From positions 1,672,213 through 1,736,212 of the forward strand of contig NZ_KB913034.1 in NCBI RefSeq assembly GCF_000384195.1: a stretch of DNA of 64,000 bases, in the 5' to 3' direction. The notes under the pieces were generated by a model that was not told where the DNA came from, searched no databases, and saw only the letters and a program-made list of their open reading frames with translations. Origin of the DNA: Allobaculum stercoricanis DSM 13633. Its GTDB lineage: Bacteria > Bacillota_I > Bacilli_A > Erysipelotrichales > Erysipelotrichaceae. Positions 36,563 through 44,257 of this stretch are shown one piece after another; the first letter of the stretch is position 1; every line of letters starts with the position of its first letter. The translations under genes and the position numbers were made by a program.

Positions 36563-36741
36563 AGTTTCAATTTTAAATGATCTCCACCGAACAATCAAAC
36601 CTAGCGCAAAATGCTTAGAATAAAATAAGAATTTACAGACGAATTAAATCCATTCAGCTTGATCCTATTGTAAGAAAACTATCTTTTCCATACCATTTTA
36701 GAATCAACACATCATAATAAATGGATATCTTTATATTAGGT

Positions 36742-36770
36742 AAAAAAAAAAGAGCTTTTTCAGCTCTTTT
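36742..36770 (-). terminator. Terminator after the pyrophosphatase-like gene
   Basis: AAAGAGCT and AGCTCTTT form the stem with a short loop, followed by a long U-tract on the minus strand. Confidence 0.88.
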
Positions 36771-36800
36771 CAAAGGAACTTTCTATCCCCTATATTTGTT

Positions 36801-37205
36801 TTAATGATCTGAATCTGCCCATTGTGGAACAGTGCTCGAGCGGCGTACCATAATTGCTTTTTGGAATTCAGTCGCATTAATAAATTTCAAAATTATATTG
36901 CATTCTTCTGGCGTGCATCCAATCAAAACTTTCGTGATGACTTCACGAGAAAGAATATCTGCTTGAATCACAATTGCTGTTGCCTGCATGTTTTTTAAAG
37001 AACCGTGAAAACAATATAAAGGGGTAGAAGGAGCAGAAATCGTGTCTTTGATCGTTCCAAAATCAAACGGATAAACCAAACCAGGATAATCAAGCGCTGC
37101 TTCCCCTTGCTTGCGAGTGACCTCCCATTTACCTGAAAGAATCAATGTATCTAACTTTTGCCAAAAATAAACATTATTCTCAAGTTCGTTTTCTTTAATT
37201 TTCAT
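36801..37205 (-). CDS. Inorganic-pyrophosphatase-like protein, active site lost
   Basis: A 134-residue protein that resembles the short clostridial proteins labelled inorganic pyrophosphatase: FWQKLDTLILSGKWEVTRKQG, YPGLVYPFDFGTIKDT, ILSREVITKVLIGCTPEEC and a terminal IMVRRSS line up with that family. The metal-binding DGxGID-type segment is replaced by APSTPLYCF, without aspartates, so hydrolysis of pyrophosphate is unlikely. It may be a binding or regulatory relic. The second of two adjacent ATGs (37205) is best spaced from AGGAGG. Family recognition rests on memory of the pattern only. Confidence 0.55.
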   Translation of the reverse strand: MKIKENELENNVYFWQKLDTLILSGKWEVTRKQGEAALDYPGLVYPFDFGTIKDTISAPSTPLYCFHGSLKNMQATAIVIQADILSREVITKVLIGCTPEECNIILKFINATEFQKAIMVRRSSTVPQWADSDH

Positions 37206-37300
37206 CATTTCCTCCTTCTTACAGTATTCTTTACAGTAAACAATTTCACAAAATTGTTCAAGTCACCTTATCTTTTTTTCTGATTCTTGATGAAAATCGC

Positions 37301-37837
37301 TTACTCTTGTGCTAAATATGTCCAAACATCAATTGGTCTTGCTTGTTCCCAATTAATTGTTGAATCCACATTCCAATTCGAGATTGTATAATTCGCTTCA
37401 TCGTATCCAATTCCCACATCAACAGGAAGACCTTCTTCAATTTTATAAATACTTGGCGTGTATAAGAAGTAAGGGAAAATCGACAAAAACTGTTTTCCTT
37501 CTTCTGTAGAAGAAATCAGTGTCATATCACCTTCCGCTTCCCGGTACAACTCATAATCTGTCGTATCTAAACGATACACATTGTACTGACCTTTATGATC
37601 TGCTTTTGTTTCTTCTAAATACGTATTCATCGAATTACAGAATGGACAATTATCGCGTTCAACCATCAAAGTAAATGTTTCTTTATCGGCAATCATCTCT
37701 TGCAAGACTTCCATATTAATTTCCTTGATTTCTAATTCTTTGTTGGCATCTTGTCCATTGGCACATCCGGTAAAACTGAACAACACTGCGCAAGTCATTG
37801 TTGTAGAAATTAGTTTTTTGAATATCGTATTAGTCAT
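37301..37837 (-). CDS. Thioredoxin-like lipoprotein
   Basis: An exported lipid-anchored thioredoxin-fold protein of 178 residues. A signal peptide with lipobox FSFTGC (cysteine at about 26) is followed by FTLMVERDNCPFCNSMNTYL, i.e. a CPFC active site. The later part, with PYFLYTPSIYKIEEG, holds the cis-proline-like TPS. It probably acts in disulphide or thiol chemistry outside the membrane. It overlaps the glycerate kinase gene by 8 bases, an unusual partner. Confidence 0.8.
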   Translation of the reverse strand: MTNTIFKKLISTTMTCAVLFSFTGCANGQDANKELEIKEINMEVLQEMIADKETFTLMVERDNCPFCNSMNTYLEETKADHKGQYNVYRLDTTDYELYREAEGDMTLISSTEEGKQFLSIFPYFLYTPSIYKIEEGLPVDVGIGYDEANYTISNWNVDSTINWEQARPIDVWTYLAQE

Positions 37838-38978
37838 CTAAATTACTCCTTTGAATTGTCCGTATTAAGCGCATGAGGTTATATGCTTCTTGACAAAGAT
37901 TTTTTGGTCCTTGTAGTAAGGCGTATTGAAAACTCATCGCCCGATCTGCCGTCGAAAACAAGGCAGTAATTCCTTGTTTATAAAGACTTTCATATCCTCG
38001 CCCTAGTGCTCCTGAAACAACGATGACCGGTTTATCATATTCTTGGGCCATCATGCCGATTTGAGAGACGACTTTTCCACAAGAAGATTGGGCATCGCTT
38101 TGTCCTTCTCCAGTAAAAATCAAATGCGCTTGAGCAATCTTTTCTTTTAATCCGCCTTCTAAAAGAACTTCTATTCCATTTTGCATCGTCGCACCAAACA
38201 ACCCGATTAACATGCCGCCAATTCCCCCAGCAGCACCTGATCCTGGTGATTCATTCATGTCCACATGGAAGGTTTGATCAATTTTGTTTCTTAAAACCGT
38301 CATTCCATATTCGATATCCATGAGGTTTGTTGGCGTTAGTCCTTTTTGGCGACCGAAAATATAAGTTGCGCCTTGTGTTCCTAATAAATAATTGGTCACA
38401 TCACAAGCCGCAATCAATTGACAGTCATGGCTAAAATAGAAATTACGCTTATCAATAAAAGCGATTCTTTTTAAATTGCGCGTGCACGGGCGCAAAATTC
38501 GGTGTTGGCGATCATAGAAGACTGCCCCAAAAGAAGCAGCTAATCCCATACCACCATCGTTACATCCCGTACCTCCAAGACCAATCACCAACCGCTTAAT
38601 TTCTCGTTGTTTTTGAACTTGTTTAATCAAGATCCCTAAGCCATAACTCGAAGAATCGAGAACATGTCTTTCTTCTAATGGATATAACGTTAATCCCAAA
38701 ACGCTTGCCGCTTCAATACAAGCTGTTTTCGTCTTGGCATCATAAGCCCAATCTACAAAAATTGGTTTGCCATACAAATCTTTAGCATATGCCTGCAAAA
38801 GTTCAGCTTGAAATACTTGTTCAAACGCTTCGACCATTCCCTCGCCACCATCGCTGATCGTAAACTTTTCGCATTGAATGCTTGGATCTGCTTGTAAAAT
38901 TCCATTTTCAATTTGTGCATTCGCTTCAGAGCTTGTCATACAACCCTTAAACGAATCTGAAACAATTAGTACATTCAT
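37830..38978 (-). CDS. Glycerate kinase
   Basis: Phosphorylates D-glycerate, feeding glycolysis; GarK/GlxK-type family, 382 residues. MNVLIVSDSFKGCMTSSEAN, the VIGLGGTGCNDGGMGLA loop, ESPGSGAAGGIGGMLIG and IFTGEGQSDAQSSCGK are all canonical. No Shine-Dalgarno site is present; instead an extended -10 (TGATACAAT, 38985-38993 on the minus strand) ends six bases before the ATG, so the mRNA is probably leaderless. Confidence 0.93.
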   Translation of the reverse strand: MNVLIVSDSFKGCMTSSEANAQIENGILQADPSIQCEKFTISDGGEGMVEAFEQVFQAELLQAYAKDLYGKPIFVDWAYDAKTKTACIEAASVLGLTLYPLEERHVLDSSSYGLGILIKQVQKQREIKRLVIGLGGTGCNDGGMGLAASFGAVFYDRQHRILRPCTRNLKRIAFIDKRNFYFSHDCQLIAACDVTNYLLGTQGATYIFGRQKGLTPTNLMDIEYGMTVLRNKIDQTFHVDMNESPGSGAAGGIGGMLIGLFGATMQNGIEVLLEGGLKEKIAQAHLIFTGEGQSDAQSSCGKVVSQIGMMAQEYDKPVIVVSGALGRGYESLYKQGITALFSTADRAMSFQYALLQGPKNLCQEAYNLMRLIRTIQRSNLDD

Positions 38979-38984
38979 ATTTTT

Positions 38985-38993
38985 ATTGTATCA
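38985..38993 (-). promoter_or_regulatory. Extended -10 giving a leaderless glycerate kinase mRNA
   Basis: TG-A-TACAAT on the minus strand is followed by AAAAAT and then the ATG, placing the expected start of transcription on the start codon. A weak -35 (GTGCAA, 16 bases upstream) is present. Confidence 0.5.
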
Positions 38994-39197
38994 GCACGAA
39001 AACGGATTGCACCGATTTCCAATCGTTTTCTCTTTAAGTAGACTCATTTTCTTTGCTTTAACAATCACGAATCATCCAAAGAAAGTCCAAGGCCAAATGA
39101 AATAGAAATGCAAATCGTTTTCATTTCTTCTAAAACCACCGGATAGCACTTATTTGTGATTTTTTTATCATTTTATCCTCTGAGTTAGCGTGTTATT

Positions 39198-39226
39198 TTG
39201 GAATTTCTTTAAACGGTTTGTATAAT
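39198..39226 (+). promoter_or_regulatory. coaBC-coaX promoter
   Basis: TTGGAA (39198-39203), exactly 17 bases, TATAAT (39221-39226) preceded by TG. The 80-base leader shows no recognised riboswitch. The rest of the approximately 330-base gap to glycerate kinase holds nothing else that I can identify. Confidence 0.75.
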
Positions 39227-39305
39227 AAAAAACGCAACATAATCCTGATGTCCAAAAAGCCGTTAATTTTGACTCTTTTGGCTCAATACATGAAAGGCTT
39301 ATCTT

Positions 39306-40523
39306 ATGGAGAATCGAAATATCCTGATTGGGATCACCGGCTCAATTGCCGCTTATAAAATATGTTCCCTCGTCAGTTCTTTATCCAAACAAGGCTATAA
39401 CGTAAAAGTTATTGAAACAAAACACGCTACCGCATTTATTCCACCGCTCACTTTAGCAGCATTAAGTCATCATGACGTATATACCGATGAATTTAATGGT
39501 GAAAATGAAGCGCTGATTCCACATATTGCCCTCACTAAATGGGCCGATGTTTTTTGCATTGCCCCAGCTGATGCCAACATTCTTGCCAAAGCTGCAACCG
39601 GCATTGCGGATGATTTATTATCTAGTGCCATTCTTGCTTGTAATAAGCCAATTTTAGTGGCTCCTGCAATGAATGTTCACATGTACGAAAATCCTGCGAC
39701 ACAAGCCAATCTCAATACATTGCGCTTACGCGGTTGGCAGGTGATCGAACCCGAAAGTGGCGTTCTTGCTTGCCAAGATACCGGAAAAGGACGCTTAGCC
39801 GATTTAACGACAATCGAACATGCGATCATCAATCTTCTTGAGCAACAAAATAGTGATCAAGATTTACTGGCCAACAAAAAAGTCGTCATTTCTGCTGGAC
39901 CTACTGTTGAGTCATTAGACCCTGTCCGCTTTTTGTCGAATCACTCTACTGGCAAACAAGGATATGCGATTGCTCGCGCTGCCCAAAAAATGGGCGCTGA
40001 TGTCGTCTTAGTTTCTGGTCCCGTTCACTTAGAAAAGCCACAAGGCGTAAGACTCATTCCTGTTGTCGATGCAAGACAAATGGAAGAAGCGATGAAGCAA
40101 GAAAGTGGCGATGCTGATTTTGTGATCATGGCTGCGGCAGTTGCCGATTTCCGCTTCAAAGAGACTTTTGATCAAAAAATGAAGAAAGAAAACGATCGCG
40201 ACACAATCACTTTCGAATTAGTGAAAAATCCCGATATTCTTGCAAGCCTGGGCGCAAACAAAAAGCCAGGTCAAGTTTTATGTGGTTTTGCGATGGAAAC
40301 TGAAAATCTCGATCATAATGCCCGTGCAAAACTTGAAAAGAAAAACTGCGATTTACTTGTCGCCAATAACTTAAATACAGAAGGTGCTGGTTTTGGAACT
40401 GACACGAATGTCGTTTCTTTATTATTAAAAGATTCCACACAACACCTTGGCATGCAAAACAAAGAAGAACTCGGTCGCACCATTTTAAAAACAATGTTGC
40501 AGCTACAGAAAGGCCAAGCTTAA
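39306..40523 (+). CDS. coaBC: Bifunctional phosphopantothenoylcysteine decarboxylase/synthetase
   Basis: Second and third steps of CoA synthesis from 4'-phosphopantothenate, 405 residues. The N-terminal flavoprotein (CoaC) has ILIGITGSIAAYK, the active histidine region PLTLAALSHHDV, PAMNVHMYENPATQ and the cysteine in SGVLACQDTGKGRL. The C-terminal CoaB domain starts near KVVISAGPTVESLDPVRFLSNHSTGK and has MAAAVADFRFK and VANNLNTEGAGFGTDTN. One base separates it from coaX. Confidence 0.96.
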   Translation: MENRNILIGITGSIAAYKICSLVSSLSKQGYNVKVIETKHATAFIPPLTLAALSHHDVYTDEFNGENEALIPHIALTKWADVFCIAPADANILAKAATGIADDLLSSAILACNKPILVAPAMNVHMYENPATQANLNTLRLRGWQVIEPESGVLACQDTGKGRLADLTTIEHAIINLLEQQNSDQDLLANKKVVISAGPTVESLDPVRFLSNHSTGKQGYAIARAAQKMGADVVLVSGPVHLEKPQGVRLIPVVDARQMEEAMKQESGDADFVIMAAAVADFRFKETFDQKMKKENDRDTITFELVKNPDILASLGANKKPGQVLCGFAMETENLDHNARAKLEKKNCDLLVANNLNTEGAGFGTDTNVVSLLLKDSTQHLGMQNKEELGRTILKTMLQLQKGQA

Positions 40524-40524
40524 T

Positions 40525-41349
40525 ATGTTACTTTGCGTAGACGTTGGAAACTCAAATATTACATTAGGTGTATTCGATGGAGATCAATTGATCTGTAACT
40601 ATCGAATGAATACAAAAATGCGCCGTACTAGTGATGAATATGGATTTTTGCTCGAAAGCTTTTTGCGCAGTGCGAATTTAAATCATTCAGATATCGAAGG
40701 TGTCATTGTCAGTTCCGTTGTTCCTAAAGTCATGCACTCCTTCCGCAATGGGATTATCAAATTTCTCGGCATTGAGCCTTTAGTCATGGGGCCAGGGGTA
40801 AAAACCGGCGTAAGTGTGCAACTCGAAAACCCACGTTCAGTTGGGGCTGACCGTATTGCCGATGTTGTCGGTGCTGTTAAAGAATACGGTTATCCTTTAC
40901 TTATCGTTGATTTTGGCACTGCTACAACTTATGACTACGTCGATGAGTACGGTGTTTTTAAAGCTGGTGCAATTAGCGTCGGCATTGAAACAGGCGCCAA
41001 TGCACTTTGGGCCCAAACGGCACAGCTTCCTGAAATCGAAATCAAAAAGCCACGCTCTGTCATGGCCAAAAACACACAAAGCGCAATGCAAGCTGGTGTT
41101 TTCTATCAATTTTTAGGTGGTTTTGAAAAAACAGTCGAAGCCTTCCGTAAAGAATCAAAAACAGATTTTAAAGTCATTGCGACTGGTGGTTTAGGACGCG
41201 TTATTTACCAATACACGGACGCCATTGATGTCTATGATCCAACACTGATCTTTAAAGGATTAAAGACAGTCTATGAACGTACAATCGAACACGAAAAATC
41301 GCATCCATCCCATCATCAAGGCGATCATTTTTCAAATAAAAACGAATAA
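40525..41349 (+). CDS. coaX: Type III pantothenate kinase
   Basis: First step of CoA synthesis, the ASKHA-fold, feedback-insensitive kinase, 274 residues. CVDVGNSNITLGVFDGD (phosphate 1), ENPRSVGADRIADVVGA (pantothenate site), VDFGTATTYDYVDE (phosphate 2) and ATGGLGRVIYQYT are conserved. The last 15 residues are a His/Ser-rich tail. Translationally coupled to coaBC. Confidence 0.96.
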   Translation: MLLCVDVGNSNITLGVFDGDQLICNYRMNTKMRRTSDEYGFLLESFLRSANLNHSDIEGVIVSSVVPKVMHSFRNGIIKFLGIEPLVMGPGVKTGVSVQLENPRSVGADRIADVVGAVKEYGYPLLIVDFGTATTYDYVDEYGVFKAGAISVGIETGANALWAQTAQLPEIEIKKPRSVMAKNTQSAMQAGVFYQFLGGFEKTVEAFRKESKTDFKVIATGGLGRVIYQYTDAIDVYDPTLIFKGLKTVYERTIEHEKSHPSHHQGDHFSNKNE

Positions 41350-41353
41350 AAAC

Positions 41354-41392
41354 AATCCCGTTCAGCAAGATGAAAAACTGAGCGGGATTTTT
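41354..41392. terminator. Bidirectional terminator between coaX and the pilus locus
   Basis: AATCCCGTTCAG and CTGAGCGGGATT pair, with T on one side and A-rich sequence on the other, serving both convergent units. Confidence 0.8.
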
Positions 41393-41393
41393 C

Positions 41394-42386
41394 TTACTCA
41401 AAACGCTCGCGATATCGTTTCTTACGCAAACGTTTTTCTTTTTTAGATAAATTCATTGGCTCCATATGAAATGTATATTCACCAAAATCAACACGTCTAT
41501 TCCCTAAATCCTTTGGCCAATCACAAAATTCTGCACTTGAAGAAAGCCTCTCTGTTTTCTTTTTTCTATTGTTCATCGTCACCATCAAGACGATCACGAC
41601 AACAACTGCTAAACCAAATGGCCATAAACTAAAGATTATTTGTCTAGATGATGGCCATTTAGATAGTTCTAAAGGTTGATTTTGTGATTGTTCAATAATT
41701 TCTGGTGTAGGTTGAATACGATTCCCTGTCACTAAAAGGCGATGCGTATTGATCCCATAAGGTGTACAAGTCATCAATGTAACTAGATCACGACCTTCTT
41801 CGATTTGGAGTACTTCTAAATCATCCGGTTCAATCACTTGTAGTGATTCGACTTGATAGTAAAGCGTCCCTTGCGGATTGACGATCTCAAACATGTCCCC
41901 TTGGCAAAGTTCATCCAGGCGGGAAAACAATGTCGCATGAACCGTTCCGCCATGCGCAGCAATGACACTTCTACCTGTTGCCGATCCAATGGGCAATGAA
42001 GAAGAAGGTAAATGCCCTGCCCCTGTTTGGAGGACTTCATCACTACATCCATGATAAATCGGTAAAGAAACATCAATACTAGGAATTCTAATAATCCCCA
42101 TAACACCATCATCAAAGAAGCGCAATTGGTTTTGATACGCTTCATCTCTTTCATCAATTCCACTTAATCCTTGCGTATTTTGGGCAAGCTTTTCATTCCA
42201 CTCTAACGCTTGCGCAATTTGTTGATCACGCAAACTCAAATCTAATTCTTCACTCTTTTGGTGAATTGAACGTATTTGTTGGGCATTTTCTTGACGCGAA
42301 ATGAGGGGCAAGATCGTTGGAACTAACGTCAATAATAGTCCGCTTCCAATGAGTACAACGATCAAAAATCGTTTCAAATACTTCAT
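41394..42386 (-). CDS. Class C (pilin-polymerising) sortase
   Basis: Membrane-bound transpeptidase that joins pilin subunits, 330 residues, with transmembrane helices at about 8-30 and 251-270 and a basic cytoplasmic tail. The GVMGIIRIPSIDVSLPIYHG block, catalytic His145 (in VIAAHGGTVHATLF), Cys207 (TLMTCTPYG) and Arg216 (NTHRLLVTGNR) are present. Two departures from typical class C: the usual TGHRG around the histidine is AAHGG, and the DPF/DPW lid motif expected before residue 90 is not seen. It overlaps the pilin gene by 4 bases. Confidence 0.92.
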   Translation of the reverse strand: MKYLKRFLIVVLIGSGLLLTLVPTILPLISRQENAQQIRSIHQKSEELDLSLRDQQIAQALEWNEKLAQNTQGLSGIDERDEAYQNQLRFFDDGVMGIIRIPSIDVSLPIYHGCSDEVLQTGAGHLPSSSLPIGSATGRSVIAAHGGTVHATLFSRLDELCQGDMFEIVNPQGTLYYQVESLQVIEPDDLEVLQIEEGRDLVTLMTCTPYGINTHRLLVTGNRIQPTPEIIEQSQNQPLELSKWPSSRQIIFSLWPFGLAVVVVIVLMVTMNNRKKKTERLSSSAEFCDWPKDLGNRRVDFGEYTFHMEPMNLSKKEKRLRKKRYRERFE

Positions 42387-44245
42387 GAAGAATGTTTTCT
42401 TGATTTAGAAACGAGAACGATCGCAATTCCTAATCCGCAAACAAAACTGCCACTGATCAAATAAAACCAAACCCCATTTTCACCAGTCATCGGTAATTCT
42501 TTTCCTGTACGGTTGATGACATCAAAGATGATCGTGCCTAGATTTCCAGCGATTTGATCCCCCTCAAGTGTGATATCGACTGAATGACTTTGCCCATCAT
42601 AACTTTCTTGATAAGCAATTTCCCCCGTCAAATCCTTTAAGACATCATTCGCATTCGCACTTCCGGCAACATATTCATTGCGATTGGTCGTATAAACAGG
42701 TTTGATATCGAGTTGAATTGGCGTTAATGGACCATGGAATCCTTCCGGTGCTTTTGTTTCTTTTAGATAATACGTTCCCCCATCTAATCCACAAATTGCG
42801 ATTTTCCCATCGGCTTGCGTAATCAATTCTTCCTTGCTTGTCCCACTTGGATCAACAACATAATAAGTTTGATCTTCTTGGATCACTTTTTTTAGACCGA
42901 TCTCATTGCGACAATTTTGATCGCGATATAGCCGGAAATGCGCATGAGCCAGCGGTGGATATTGGCCATTAGCTTGTTGGGCAGAAATTTTCGTTCCTGA
43001 CAAATTAAATGTAAAAGCAACAACGCTATCCCACAAAGTCGATCCGGTATCGCCTTGACCATCACGATCTGGGTTATTGGAATATTCGAGTTTCACTTTA
43101 TTTTCAAATCCTGGTCGTCCAGGAAGGGCTGCTGCACTTTCCTTGAGCTTTGCTTGATAACTGACTTGTACCGTTTGGCCATAAGTCTTTTTTGACTCAT
43201 CTTTTTGGGACGCATAAAAATTTTGATCGATTAGCGTCTTTAAATTTTCAATGCGAATTTGAAAAGTCTCACCGGGTTCTAAACGCTTTGCATCGGTGAC
43301 AACTTGAAACTGACCTTGATTTAAACGCACAGTTTGATCACCAGAAATCAGTTGCACTTGAATCGATTCAACATCCAATTGTAATGCGGTATCCATTTGA
43401 TCATGAAAAATCATTTTGTATTCTGCATAAGCTCGAATTGGTGGGACTGTCGTTTTAAATTGATATGGAATCTCTTGGCCGATTTCATAATCGCCAATAT
43501 CATTCCAGCCCAAATTATTATCATCTTCATGAATTTTCTTTTCCACGACTGGATAGTTTCCTTTTAGTTCAATATCTTGATTGCCTTCTACAGTAGAAAC
43601 CATAATGAGCGATTGGGCCCCGGCAATGGACGTATGATCGGCATTTACTTCATCAATTAAGTAATAACCTTTTTCTAGGTTTGACACGACATAATCTTGA
43701 TTGGCCGTATGTTCTTTGCCAACGACTTCTGTGCGATCTGCTTTTACACCTTGCTTGTTCAATTCATCCCGTAAGTCTTGCACAAAAATACGAAACATAC
43801 TTGTATCACTTTCAAGTTGGCCATTTTTCGTTTGTAGTGATTCGATGTAGTGTAAAGCCGTATTGATATCAATTTGTTCGGGAGTTTTATCCTCAGTTTG
43901 CCCTATAGGTTTATTTTTGTTGTACCAGCGAGCGACAACAGTTTGGATTGCTAATTGTTTTTTTGCATCTTGTGTCGGATCGGCGCTTGTACAAAATGAA
44001 TAGGCATATGAACTCTGGTTTGCAGAGACAACCACGTCAAAAATTTTAAAGACTTCAAATGTTCGTCCTGCTAAACTTCCTGCATTTCCTGGTTTTAGCG
44101 TGATATCCACATTGTGATGTCTAAGATTCATCGTTGGCATGAATGGCGTGTTCGTTTTGGCATGAATTGGGGTTGTCCAAAGACAAGTTGCTGCTAAAAG
44201 AGCCATCGCCTTTGTATAGACTTTATATTTTTGTTTTTTCATCAT
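42383..44245 (-). CDS. Major pilin (SpaA-type isopeptide backbone, LPMTG)
   Basis: Sortase-polymerised backbone pilin of about 620 residues. A signal peptide (to about residue 32, ending THA-like PIHA) precedes a fimbrial isopeptide D2-like domain. The segment ELKGNYPVVEKKIHED supplies the likely pilin-motif lysine, two Cna-B-like domains follow, the last with the E-box YYLKETKAPEGF, and the C-terminus has LPMTG (about 586-590), a hydrophobic helix and KSRKHSS. Several ATGs cluster at the start; 44245 fits AGAAAG best, 44251 is also possible. It lies between adhesin and sortase. Confidence 0.92.
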   Translation of the reverse strand: MMKKQKYKVYTKAMALLAATCLWTTPIHAKTNTPFMPTMNLRHHNVDITLKPGNAGSLAGRTFEVFKIFDVVVSANQSSYAYSFCTSADPTQDAKKQLAIQTVVARWYNKNKPIGQTEDKTPEQIDINTALHYIESLQTKNGQLESDTSMFRIFVQDLRDELNKQGVKADRTEVVGKEHTANQDYVVSNLEKGYYLIDEVNADHTSIAGAQSLIMVSTVEGNQDIELKGNYPVVEKKIHEDDNNLGWNDIGDYEIGQEIPYQFKTTVPPIRAYAEYKMIFHDQMDTALQLDVESIQVQLISGDQTVRLNQGQFQVVTDAKRLEPGETFQIRIENLKTLIDQNFYASQKDESKKTYGQTVQVSYQAKLKESAAALPGRPGFENKVKLEYSNNPDRDGQGDTGSTLWDSVVAFTFNLSGTKISAQQANGQYPPLAHAHFRLYRDQNCRNEIGLKKVIQEDQTYYVVDPSGTSKEELITQADGKIAICGLDGGTYYLKETKAPEGFHGPLTPIQLDIKPVYTTNRNEYVAGSANANDVLKDLTGEIAYQESYDGQSHSVDITLEGDQIAGNLGTIIFDVINRTGKELPMTGENGVWFYLISGSFVCGLGIAIVLVSKSRKHSS

Positions 44246-44257
44246 TTCCATTACTTT

